From: Muribaculaceae bacterium
GTDB lineage: Bacteria; Bacteroidota; Bacteroidia; Bacteroidales; Muribaculaceae
Assembly (NCBI GenBank): GCA_023665425.1
Contig: JAMPDX010000007.1
Location: forward strand, 1-58,582
Direction of reading: 5' to 3'
Length of the DNA: 58,582 nt
The translations under genes were made by a program, and so were the position numbers. Below, piece by piece: positions 1 to 7,535 of this stretch. Each line of letters starts with the position of its first letter. Positions within the stretch are counted from its first letter, which is position 1. The notes beneath the pieces were generated by a model, which had not been told where the DNA came from, ran no database searches, and saw only the letters and a list, made by a program, of their open reading frames with translations.

Positions 1-105
1 CTACACGGCAAGAGAGCCGAAAAGCGTGTAGCAAATTTTTAACTAACTATTTGATACGGCGTGATTTGTCATACTTTTGTCTGCTCATAATCCAAGTGTA
101 GTGAA

Positions 106-113
106 TAACTTTG
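106..113 (+). promoter_or_regulatory. Bacteroidetes -7 box before integrase remnant
   Basis: TAACTTTG matches the Bacteroidetes -7 consensus TAnnTTTG and lies 53 bp before the ATG of the integrase remnant. No clear -33 TTTG at the usual spacing was found. An inverted pair GTGTAGCAAAT (about 26-36) and ATTTGCTACAC (about 121-131) flanks it, as is often seen near recombinase genes. Confidence 0.4.
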
Positions 114-166
114 CGGCTACTATTTGCTACACAGCACGCAAAGGATAATATTTAACACTTTAAAAT

Positions 167-297
167 ATGAGCAAGAGCAATGTTAACATCCGATTCTATC
201 TTAGAACCAACCACGTCAACCGTGACGGCACATGCGCCATCTGATTATCAACGACAAAGACGATGTTGACAATGTCATCGCCAAATACAAAACTGGA
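167..297 (+). pseudogene. Tyrosine integrase N-terminal remnant
   Basis: An ATG at 167 opens 25 codons reading MSKSNVNIRFYLRTNHVNRD and then GTCAI, stopping at TGA 242-244. This resembles the arm-binding N-terminus (short beta hairpin with FYLR and DGT) of Bacteroidales conjugative-transposon integrases. The catalytic domain is absent. Another frame continues open from 241 to about 300, so a frameshift as well as truncation is possible. I read it as the left-over start of an integrated element. The similarity is judged by eye on a short segment. Confidence 0.5.
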
Positions 298-493
298 TGA
301 CCGCGAAGGCATCAGCAGGAGGCCGGTAATCTTTATCCGGGGTTTCCCCGACGCATCTATGGCAAGAAGATTGTTCAGTTTGCCGCTCTTCTATGAAATC
401 TGAAATTTCATCATATTCATCACATGACGTCAGCACTCCGATAAGTGTTATTCTCAACACATCTTCAAGCTCATGCTCGACTTTGGCCAACAC
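275..493 (-). pseudogene. ISAs1-like transposase fragment (N-terminal associated domain)
   Basis: On the minus strand the first 40 codons read through VEHELEDVLRITLIGVLTSC followed by DEYDEISDFIEERQTE. This pattern (short helix, LxxILxIxxxAVLxG-like core, then a D/E-rich EIxxF segment) resembles the N-terminal DDE_Tnp_1-associated domain of ISAs1 / H-repeat transposases. It starts at GTG directly after an in-frame stop, has no DDE catalytic part, and loses similarity after about residue 42. It is therefore a truncated, probably frameshifted relic next to the integrase remnant. The assignment is tentative. Confidence 0.4.
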
Positions 494-540
494 TCATGGG
501 TATTTGACTCTTGCGAAAAAATTCTATTTGCATATAGCTA

Positions 541-612
541 ATTTAGAGCTCGTTTAATAAATAATGTGAACGTCAGGGCGGTGTATTTTTTATTAAACAA
601 GCTCTTAATACT
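541..612. repeat. Palindromic GAGCTTGTTTAATAAA-type repeat
   Basis: Arms AGAGCTCGTTTAATAAA (545-561) and TTTATTAAACAAGCTCT (about 590-606) face each other around a loop of roughly 28 bp that contains AATGTGAACGTCAGGG. The left arm plus the loop start recurs at 58461-58495, and the arm alone at 33606-33637. It may be the ends of a miniature non-autonomous element or a structured intergenic repeat. Confidence 0.6.
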
Positions 613-722
613 TTTCAGCTACATATGCAATCAAATAAACTTTTTTCACAATCTAACCCTTGATTTTAACCAAATCTTATATAAATTTCATGCTCCAGTC
701 CTGTTAAAATGTTTGATGATGT

Positions 723-752
723 TGGGGATGTCAGGATTTTTTTGTAACTTTG
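723..752 (+). promoter_or_regulatory. Promoter for FHA gene cluster
   Basis: TTG (about 722-724) is followed after 20 bp by TAACTTTG (745-752), the Bacteroidetes -33/-7 arrangement. Transcription would begin near 759 and leave a leader of about 200 nt before the ATG at 960. Nothing else recognisable lies between 760 and 959. Confidence 0.5.
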
Positions 753-959
753 TTCGCTGTTGAGGCTCTTGTGTGTTACAAAATTTGTTGATAGCCTTAA
801 CAGTGTAATGAGCCGTCAGTGTGCATTTCCGTGAGATTTATGCATTGTTCAGGAGGTGTGAAGGCAATTACGACCTAATTGATTTTTTAACTAATAGACC
901 TAATTTCTCGGAATTGTTGATGCGAAGCTAAGTTCGTGGCAACGATGTGTTAAAAATAT

Positions 960-1742
960 ATGGAAAGATTAAACGGAAAGACATTTATTATAGGGCGTGA
1001 GGAGGGCCAAAGTCGTCTATTGATTGCTTGGCAAGATGCTCCCCAAGGTCAAAAGTCAAAGGCAATTATACCTGTCAATGTGCCAAATTTTGTGACTCGT
1101 TGCCAGCCGCAGATTCGTGACAAGGGCCATTTATGTTTGGCAGTGCAGCCTGATGGCAATATTATAGTGTCCAATTTAAATATTCAGAATCATACTTATG
1201 TAAATGGGGTGGAGATAGCATCGCGCCGAGTGTCACCTCTTGATACGGTGGAATTGGGCCTCGGTAGGTTTAAGATTGAGATTAATAAGCTCCTGAATGC
1301 TGCTATGAAGCTTGTGCCAGTGCAGACGCCTCCGCCTCCGAAGCAACTAACAGTCAACATTCGCCACCTGGAGGATGTTTGGAATAATTATGACAAAGCG
1401 AAAAAAGCGATTAAGGCTCGCCAGCGAAATGTCAATTTGATACGTGGCATTATGTCGGTGTTCTCTGCCGCCAGCATTTTTATTAGGCTTGCTTTTGAAG
1501 ATGAGACGGTTCAGACTATTGGCACCGTTCTGCTGGTCGTGTCGCTGTTAGGCGCTATCTATTCATTCTTGGTGCTTAAGCAGAATAATGTAGCTGAAGA
1601 GGAGGAAGAGTTGTTGATTGATTTTCAGGACCATTATTTGTGTCCTAACTGTCATAAGTTCCTTGGTAATATGCGATATGTGCTGATGAAACGTCAGACC
1701 GGCATGCAGTGTCCTTATTGCAAATCCAAGTTTGAGGAATAG
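960..1742 (+). CDS. FHA-like membrane protein with C-terminal zinc ribbon
   Basis: 260 residues. Residues 1-110 look like a forkhead-associated fold: GR at 12-13, a VTRCQ stretch at 45-49 where the phosphothreonine-binding SRxH would sit, and YVNG at 80-83. Two hydrophobic segments follow (about 160-178 and 186-206). The C-terminus carries two Cys pairs, C228/C231 and C251/C254, typical of a zinc ribbon. The His of SRxH is replaced by Gln, so phosphothreonine binding is uncertain. It probably sits in the inner membrane as a cytoplasmic adaptor. It is the first gene of a run with an EF-hand protein, a caspase, a second zinc-ribbon FHA protein and a PP2C phosphatase. The exact family was not recognised. 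Confidence 0.65.
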   Translation: MERLNGKTFIIGREEGQSRLLIAWQDAPQGQKSKAIIPVNVPNFVTRCQPQIRDKGHLCLAVQPDGNIIVSNLNIQNHTYVNGVEIASRRVSPLDTVELGLGRFKIEINKLLNAAMKLVPVQTPPPPKQLTVNIRHLEDVWNNYDKAKKAIKARQRNVNLIRGIMSVFSAASIFIRLAFEDETVQTIGTVLLVVSLLGAIYSFLVLKQNNVAEEEEELLIDFQDHYLCPNCHKFLGNMRYVLMKRQTGMQCPYCKSKFEE

Positions 1743-1745
1743 TAG

Positions 1746-1770
1746 CCCGGGCTAAATTTTTTTAGCCGGG
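1746..1770 (+). terminator. Hairpin after FHA gene
   Basis: CCCGGGCTAAA (1746-1756) pairs with TTTAGCCGGG (1761-1770), with one bulged G and a T4 loop, four bases after the stop codon. No U-tract follows on the plus strand, so it may attenuate or stabilise rather than fully terminate. Confidence 0.5.
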
Positions 1771-1864
1771 TGATAGATATTCTTTGATACAGACTCTTTA
1801 AAGTCAAATAACAAACAAAATCGCTCTCCACAAACACAGATTAACAATTAAAAACTATAAAACT

Positions 1865-3583
1865 ATGGCTACTAAGAACGAAGAGACTCAGATGAATTAT
1901 GATAACTGCAACGAGGAGACTCGTCTCCACATCGGTTCAGTGCCTCCGTCATTTGAGACATCAGAACAGACAGAACTCTTTACAGATGAGAATGGCGCAT
2001 CTGACATGGCTGAGGATCCCGCAACAGAGGCTGCAGCCAAGCGCCGCAAAATGATACGTAATAGTGCCATAGGAGTAGGTGGCGGTGCCCTGTTAGTGGG
2101 TGGTATTGCAGCTCTGTGGGCCAACAATGCCAATGCTGACGAAGCAGCTTCCGACAAGAAAGCAGTGGATGCTGATAAGAATGATAAGGAAGAGGCCGAT
2201 AAGCCTGAGGCTAAAGCTGATGCCGATGCCGATGTAGTGCCCTTGGAGGAGCGTCCGGACTCAATCTCCGGTGGAGCTGATCACCATGCTACCGCTCAAA
2301 CTGCAAATGCCGGCGCTTCAACAGCTGCCGCAGCCGGTACTCGCCATGAGGCTGCTGCCCACCATGCTCCGGTGCATGAGACTCCGGCTGACACCACAGC
2401 CCATGCTGACACCGCTGCTACCAATACTACCCATGTATCCGAAACTCCCGCAGCTGCAGCAGATACCCAATCATGGGCTAAGAATGACCTGCATGTGTCT
2501 GAGAATGTGAGCGATGACATGAGCTTTGCCGATGCTTATCATGCCGCTCGCGAAGAGGTTGGCGCCGGTGGCGCCTTCGTATGGCACGGCGATGTTTACA
2601 GCACTTACTCCACTGAGGAATGGGATGCACTCTCACCCGTAGAGCGCACACAGTATGCCCAAAACTTCGATTGGAAGCAGATAGACTCACAGGACAGCCC
2701 TGTCTATGACCCCGCACATCCCGAATGGGCAGATGATGACATCGCAGTGGCAACAGGAGTGAATGATGATATGTCCTTCTCCGAAGCCTTTGCGGCCGCT
2801 CGCGAAGAGGTTGGCGCCGGTGGTGCATTCGTATGGCATGACCAGGTTTACGGTACATATAATGCTGACGAGTGGAACCACATGACAGCCGCCGAAAGAG
2901 CTGAATTTGCCGGCCACTTCGACTGGAACCGTGTAGGCTCTGAGACAAGCGATGTCCAAGCCTATGATAGCCACTCTACCACTCATACACGTTCTGCCGA
3001 ACCGGCAGCTGAGGTTGAGGTTGAGCCTGAAGTAGAGGTGCATGGTGTAGTATATGACAGTGAGACAGGCATGACAGCCGGCCACATGTCAGTAAACGGC
3101 GAGGAAGTGGTGCTTGTAGATGTAGACAATGACGGTACATTTGATGTAGCAGCCGCAGACCTGAATGGTGACGGCGAGATCCAGCTCAATGAGATGCGCG
3201 ACATCACCGGTGCAAATATCCACGTGGATGATATGGCGCAGGCAATTCCTGCAACTCACGCAGCTGAAGATGTTGTGGTTGAACCCGTAGCAGAGCCCGA
3301 GGTTGAAGTGGTAGGTATAGTACACGATGAGAATTCAGACATCACATATGCCGGTGTCACTATCGAGGGCGAAGATGTGTTGCTCATAGATGCCAACAAC
3401 GATGGCACTATGGATATCGCAGCCGCAGATCTCAATGGCGACGGCATGATATCTCCCGATGAGATGGAGAACATCTCCGATGCCGGTCTAACAGTGGATG
3501 ACCTCAATGTTATCAGTGATGATCAGTTCACTGCAATGGATGACCCCCACATGGACGACTATGTAGATGACGCCGCCATCTAA
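1865..3583 (+). CDS. Membrane-anchored EF-hand protein with duplicated domain
   Basis: 572 residues. A cytoplasmic N-terminus containing EETRLHIG (17-24) is followed by one membrane helix (about 66-87), an Ala/Asp/His-rich linker, and two near-identical modules beginning at M219 and M303. Each module has MSF.(D/E)A...AAREEVGAGGAFVWH and a Y.TY..(E/D)EW segment. Two calcium-loop pairs follow, beginning near D419 and D509, each ending in a DLNGDGxIxxxEM loop, which is a canonical EF-hand/dockerin pattern. Topology suggests a type II protein with calcium-binding modules in the periplasm. The protein is very acidic. The family was not recognised beyond the EF loops. It lies between an FHA gene and an exported caspase, 34 bp before the caspase start. 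Confidence 0.65.
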   Translation: MATKNEETQMNYDNCNEETRLHIGSVPPSFETSEQTELFTDENGASDMAEDPATEAAAKRRKMIRNSAIGVGGGALLVGGIAALWANNANADEAASDKKAVDADKNDKEEADKPEAKADADADVVPLEERPDSISGGADHHATAQTANAGASTAAAAGTRHEAAAHHAPVHETPADTTAHADTAATNTTHVSETPAAAADTQSWAKNDLHVSENVSDDMSFADAYHAAREEVGAGGAFVWHGDVYSTYSTEEWDALSPVERTQYAQNFDWKQIDSQDSPVYDPAHPEWADDDIAVATGVNDDMSFSEAFAAAREEVGAGGAFVWHDQVYGTYNADEWNHMTAAERAEFAGHFDWNRVGSETSDVQAYDSHSTTHTRSAEPAAEVEVEPEVEVHGVVYDSETGMTAGHMSVNGEEVVLVDVDNDGTFDVAAADLNGDGEIQLNEMRDITGANIHVDDMAQAIPATHAAEDVVVEPVAEPEVEVVGIVHDENSDITYAGVTIEGEDVLLIDANNDGTMDIAAADLNGDGMISPDEMENISDAGLTVDDLNVISDDQFTAMDDPHMDDYVDDAAI

Positions 3584-3617
3584 GACCCCATCTCATAAAC
3601 TCTGTAAGCAACGATCG

Positions 3618-4346
3618 ATGAAGAATAAATTAAGAATTTTCTTATCCTTGATACTACTCACTATGGTATGTGTGGCTCATGGCCGCACATATCTGGTGGC
3701 AGTAGGGGTCAACAACTATTCTCAATTTGGCGGTAGGGTGCAGAATCTCACAGCAGCCAAGGCTGATGCGTATGCTGTAACAGAGTTGTACGTGCACAAG
3801 TCTAATGCCGAGTATATGTTGCTGTGCGACCGCAACGCTACCACCGGCAGCATACTGAATGCCATACGCAAAATGGCCCGGAGTGCCGGCGCTGATGACC
3901 GTATAGTCTTCTACTTCAGCGGCCATGGCTATAAGAATGGTGTGGTGGCCTATAACGGCCAGGTCTCTTTTGCAGATATCCGCAAGGCATTGATGCAGAG
4001 CAAGAGTCGCTCCAAGATAATGATAGTGGATGCCTGCAATTCCGGCGGCTCCAGAAAGAGTTCATCCACCAGCTCCTCAGCGTACAACGCGGCCAAAAAA
4101 GCAGACGTGATGCTGTTTCTTTCCTCGCGTGACAACGAGAACTCGCAAGAGCTGCCTTACAAGGGACATGGCCTGTTCACTTATTGGATGCTCCGCGGTC
4201 TCAAAGGAGAGGCGGACACAAATCGCGATGGCAAAGTCTCGGCCAAAGAAATATTTAATTATGTCCACACCGGAGTGAGCAAGACACAGCGGAAACAGCA
4301 TCCGGTAATGTGGGGTAACTTTAATGGAAATATGAGTGTATTATGA
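3618..4346 (+). CDS. Exported caspase-fold peptidase (C14)
   Basis: 242 residues with a signal peptide (1-22, MKNKLRIFLSLILLTMVCVA then HG). The caspase/metacaspase core is clear: catalytic His103 in YFSGHGY and Cys140 in IVDACNSGG. Near the C-terminus DTNRDGKVSAKE (200-211) fits a full EF-hand loop (D1, N3, D5, G6, V8, E12). I chose ATG 3618 rather than the upstream in-frame start at 3567 because it gives the signal peptide and avoids overlap with the previous gene. The stop overlaps the next ATG by 4 bp, so the two are translationally coupled. The export signal and calcium loop suggest a periplasmic, perhaps calcium-gated protease. The substrate is unknown; the EF-hand protein encoded next to it is an obvious candidate partner. 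Confidence 0.8.
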   Translation: MKNKLRIFLSLILLTMVCVAHGRTYLVAVGVNNYSQFGGRVQNLTAAKADAYAVTELYVHKSNAEYMLLCDRNATTGSILNAIRKMARSAGADDRIVFYFSGHGYKNGVVAYNGQVSFADIRKALMQSKSRSKIMIVDACNSGGSRKSSSTSSSAYNAAKKADVMLFLSSRDNENSQELPYKGHGLFTYWMLRGLKGEADTNRDGKVSAKEIFNYVHTGVSKTQRKQHPVMWGNFNGNMSVL

Positions 4347-5023
4347 GCCCAAATTTTATAAAAGTAAAATGTCCCTCCTGCGGCGCTACATTGCGAGTGC
4401 AGTATATCGCCGACCCGACAGGCAAGACCATAACATGCCCGATCTGCAATGTGAAGAATCCATTGCAGATGTTTGCACAAGTGGATAGTGTCGGTGGAAA
4501 TAAGGGACCTCAATCAGCCAATCCGCAAAACAACAACTCTGCAGGTCAGCATCCTGGCACAGGCAGCAATGTCGACGGTCACACCGAGCTTGGAGGCATG
4601 ACCGAATTGGGTAACAGAAACAATGCAATATGTGTGCTTCGTGATATACGCACCAATCAGGTGTACACCCTTCGCCCGGGCAAGAATGTCATAGGCCGCG
4701 CGTGCACATCGAGCAATGCTACAGTGCGTATCAACACCGGGGATGCGCGCCAGATGAGCCGTGAGCATCTCGACATCACAGTGGAGCATAACCCGCTCAC
4801 CGGCTATGTGCACTATGTCAAGCTACACAAGAAGGAGGTGAATGAGACACGCATTGAGCCAACCTCAAAACCCGGGTCTCCCTATCCACCGCAAATGACA
4901 GTGCTCAACTTTTTTGACACCTTTGTGCTCAATCCCGGCGACCTAATCCACCTGCCTGATGTGACTCTCCGACTGGAATTTCTTGACCAAGACGACACAA
5001 TCCTCGGAGGTTTAAATTCTTAA
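4343..5023 (+). CDS. Zinc-ribbon FHA phosphothreonine-binding protein
   Basis: 226 residues, soluble. An N-terminal zinc ribbon (C10/C13 and C32/C35) is followed by a Gln/Asn/Gly-rich linker and a FHA domain with the full recognition set: IGR 117-119 and SREH 139-142. Three Thr-containing motifs of one type flank the FHA domain: TELG at 81, TELG at 87, and DDTILGG near the C-terminus (T219). In known FHA regulators such as GarA/OdhI a phosphorylated N-terminal Thr folds back onto the FHA domain, and these motifs could play that part here (inference). Coupled by ATGA overlap to the caspase gene; a repeat and then a PP2C gene follow. Confidence 0.8.
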   Translation: MSPNFIKVKCPSCGATLRVQYIADPTGKTITCPICNVKNPLQMFAQVDSVGGNKGPQSANPQNNNSAGQHPGTGSNVDGHTELGGMTELGNRNNAICVLRDIRTNQVYTLRPGKNVIGRACTSSNATVRINTGDARQMSREHLDITVEHNPLTGYVHYVKLHKKEVNETRIEPTSKPGSPYPPQMTVLNFFDTFVLNPGDLIHLPDVTLRLEFLDQDDTILGGLNS

Positions 5024-5043
5024 TAACTTTAAAACCGGAGGTT

Positions 5044-5160
5044 TCATGAAAAGGTACCCATGACTCGCATGCTTGTCAGATGTTAGTCCCTGACTTTCAG
5101 CCATGAACTATCACGACTTAGGGCGTGCGACCTCTAAGGTCAAATTTTTATGAAATGGAC
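5044..5160. repeat. Intergenic inverted repeat, copy 1 (copy 2 at 56516-56640)
   Basis: About 117 bp shared with 56516-56640. Common blocks are GACTCGCAT.CTTG, AGTCCCTGACT.TCAG, CATGAACT, and GGTCAAATTTTTTATGAAATGG near the right end (one T fewer here). The two ends are imperfect inverted repeats, so each copy can fold into a long hairpin. Both copies lie directly upstream of a gene on the same strand. It is MITE-like or a mobile regulatory element. Confidence 0.65.
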
Positions 5161-5170
5161 TCTTAACATT

Positions 5171-6634
5171 ATGAAGTATAAACTGCAAGTATATAGTATA
5201 TGGGAGTATGGCTCCCGCAAGGACTCCCAAGGCAATCCTCATCAAGAGGATAGCTTGTATCCTCTCTTCGGACAGGAATGTCCGGAAGATCGCACCTTTA
5301 TATTGTGCGACGGCATGGGTGGCCATGGCTCCGGTGAGGTGGCCAGCGCTGCTGTGTGTGAGGCTATGAGCAAGTCTATAATCAACGACGGCCATGACCC
5401 CGAAGGGGAGTTTGATGATGAAGACCTCGCAGCTGCCATCACAGCCGCCTATGCACTGCTTGATGAGAAAGATACCCACGAAGCAAAGAAGATGGGTACT
5501 ACAATGACCTTTCTCAAGCTGCATATCAATGGCGCCACGATAGCCCACATAGGCGATAGCCGTGTGTATCAGATACGCCCCGGCAAGAATGCTGAAGATA
5601 CCAAGATACTGTTTCAGACTCGCGACCACTCCCTGGTGAATGACCTTGTCAAGATAGGGGAGCTCACCCCGGAGCAAGCTCGCCACTCACCACAGAAGAA
5701 TGTCATAACCCGCTCCATGATGCCCGGCGCCGAGAACCGCCATTGTGCCGATGTGTGGCATACTCGCGATATCAAGCCCGGCGACTACTTCTATATGTGC
5801 TCTGACGGCATGATAGAGCAGGATGATATGGAGAGCGGCGAACAACTGCGTGCCATATTCTCTGCTCAGGGCGGCACAGATGCCGAACGTGTGCGAACTC
5901 TGCGCGATGCCACTGAGCATAATAGGGATAATCACACAGCCTTCATTATACATATATTGGCTGTTGAGGACCCGTTGCCCACAGAAGTGGCCGAGGCTCC
6001 GCGAATGCTCGAAATAGAGCAAGCATCTGCTACCGGCGAACTTCCACCGGCAACCAATCTTACTGAGATTGAGCCTATGGTTGAGGTAGATACCCCGGCT
6101 GCAGTTGACACTCGCGCCCCCGGAATGAGAGGAGTTTCCCCATACACTCCCAACCCGGCTGATAAGCGCAAGATAGCCAATCAGAAGCAAGCCCTGCAGA
6201 AATACCGTCGGATAATTATTTTCCTGATTATTGTTATTGTGGCCGTTATTGGTCTGAGTCTCTATTTTATCCTTGGCAATGACTCATCAAATGAGAGAGA
6301 AGCGATTAAGGAAACAACTGAGGAAACTGGCAAGCCCGATAAAGACACAGTTCAGACTAAACTCAATATAGTAAATCCCGAGGTCAAAGATTCCGAAAAA
6401 GAAGAATTGAAAAAGCCTAAGGACCCTGTTAATGAGGAGATTCAGCCCGAGGATGTAATTGACGAAGTGACCGGCGTGTTAAGTAATGATAATGACCGGA
6501 GCAATGAGAATGGAGCAACATCTTCTCAGTCAGAGCCCAAACAAGATAAGAAAGATAAAAAAGAAGGCCGAAAAATAAATACGTCATTTTCAAATCCTTA
6601 TCCCAAAAGAGGACAGAATAGTTATGGAAGATAG
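5171..6634 (+). CDS. Membrane PP2C-type Ser/Thr protein phosphatase
   Basis: 487 residues from ATG 5171. PPM-family metal-binding motifs are all present: HQEDS, LCDGMGGHGSGE, GTTMTFLK, HIGDSRVY, CSDGM, and RDNHT closing the domain near residue 255. A proline/acid-rich linker leads to one membrane helix (about 347-368) and a Lys/Glu-rich periplasmic tail. It should remove phosphate from Ser/Thr of proteins at the cytoplasmic face. The in-frame ATG at 5150 lies inside the upstream repeat and its codons are also found at the repeat's other copy, so I reject that start. The only kinases in the window are more than 33 kb away. The next gene overlaps its 3' end by 11 bp. Confidence 0.85.
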   Translation: MKYKLQVYSIWEYGSRKDSQGNPHQEDSLYPLFGQECPEDRTFILCDGMGGHGSGEVASAAVCEAMSKSIINDGHDPEGEFDDEDLAAAITAAYALLDEKDTHEAKKMGTTMTFLKLHINGATIAHIGDSRVYQIRPGKNAEDTKILFQTRDHSLVNDLVKIGELTPEQARHSPQKNVITRSMMPGAENRHCADVWHTRDIKPGDYFYMCSDGMIEQDDMESGEQLRAIFSAQGGTDAERVRTLRDATEHNRDNHTAFIIHILAVEDPLPTEVAEAPRMLEIEQASATGELPPATNLTEIEPMVEVDTPAAVDTRAPGMRGVSPYTPNPADKRKIANQKQALQKYRRIIIFLIIVIVAVIGLSLYFILGNDSSNEREAIKETTEETGKPDKDTVQTKLNIVNPEVKDSEKEELKKPKDPVNEEIQPEDVIDEVTGVLSNDNDRSNENGATSSQSEPKQDKKDKKEGRKINTSFSNPYPKRGQNSYGR

Positions 6635-7409
6635 TCAACAAAAGCCCCCGATGCCCAAATGGGCAAAGATATGTTTGCTGATAGTGGTAGCTGCAGTAGG
6701 CTACCTCTATCAACGATATCTCGCTTACTATTTAGCTTGGTTTATCCGGACCAACTCAGATAATGTAGCAATTTTATTGTTCTTAATTCCCGCAATTATA
6801 TCTATAATTTTTATTATCATCCGCTTTTCTTGTAAGAAGATAAGGAGGACCATGGGCACAATCATGACCTACTCTGTGGCATTTCTCGTGGGTAGCGCTG
6901 TCGCTATACCATACGAGTTTTGTCATGAGGGATATTATGACATGGGTTTGAACTATGGCAAGAGTTACAATTATAATGGGACAAATTCTCTGATAGACAA
7001 ATATGGCAATCTTAATGTGGACTTCAAAGAAATTGTAAAGACGGATAAGAACGTATATGCCATTACTCCGCCCCCTGAGGCTCAGGGAGCCTATTATGGT
7101 GGCGATATATTTTATGTGGTAAACCTCACAGATCCTGAAATATTGATCTGCCGCGAAGTAAATATAAATGAGGTAAATAAAACGATAAGCCCAATAGAAT
7201 TGGAGGCAGAATTGGGCAAACCACTAGTTGGATTTGAAGTATATCTTGATAGTCTGGGTGAAAAAGTACAATATGAAAATCCATGGGATAATCTTGATGA
7301 ATACTATATTCAAGGTAAGTTAGTTGATGATATCTCATATGCACTTCAAGGAGAGAAATACAAGAATTTCAAAAAGAAACTCAACCGATTGGGCCCAATA
7401 AGGGACTAA
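6624..7409 (+). CDS. Hypothetical membrane protein of the PP2C cluster
   Basis: 261 residues, function not recognised. Three hydrophobic segments are visible (about 12-38, 50-66 and 75-93), followed by a soluble domain of about 165 residues that is probably periplasmic. It has no cysteine pairs or catalytic motif I can name. It overlaps the phosphatase gene by 11 bp, so it is co-translated with it and probably acts with it. It ends the cluster; about 125 bp without a recognised feature separate it from the next gene. Confidence 0.6.
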   Translation: MEDSQQKPPMPKWAKICLLIVVAAVGYLYQRYLAYYLAWFIRTNSDNVAILLFLIPAIISIIFIIIRFSCKKIRRTMGTIMTYSVAFLVGSAVAIPYEFCHEGYYDMGLNYGKSYNYNGTNSLIDKYGNLNVDFKEIVKTDKNVYAITPPPEAQGAYYGGDIFYVVNLTDPEILICREVNINEVNKTISPIELEAELGKPLVGFEVYLDSLGEKVQYENPWDNLDEYYIQGKLVDDISYALQGEKYKNFKKKLNRLGPIRD

Positions 7410-7535
7410 TCGGTTGTAATATAAGCATCTCTCTTGCCTATTACATATCCAGCTTAAGACCCCTAAGTCTTAAAAAATTTTATGAGTTGGGGTCTAATAC
7501 TCATGACCGTTTCTTACTGCTATATTAATGACAAG

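Noticed and set aside
2478..3325. Several minus-strand open frames opposite the EF-hand protein
   Set aside because: They arise from low-complexity GC-rich codons of the real gene and have no recognisable domains.
3618..4346. Caspase as the effector of an anti-phage system with gasdermin or CBASS
   Set aside because: No gasdermin, cyclase or sensor NTPase is adjacent, and the protein has a signal peptide, which fits an envelope role better.
5150..5170. Upstream ATG as start of the PP2C gene
   Set aside because: The codons are part of a repeat found in front of another, unrelated gene at 56624.
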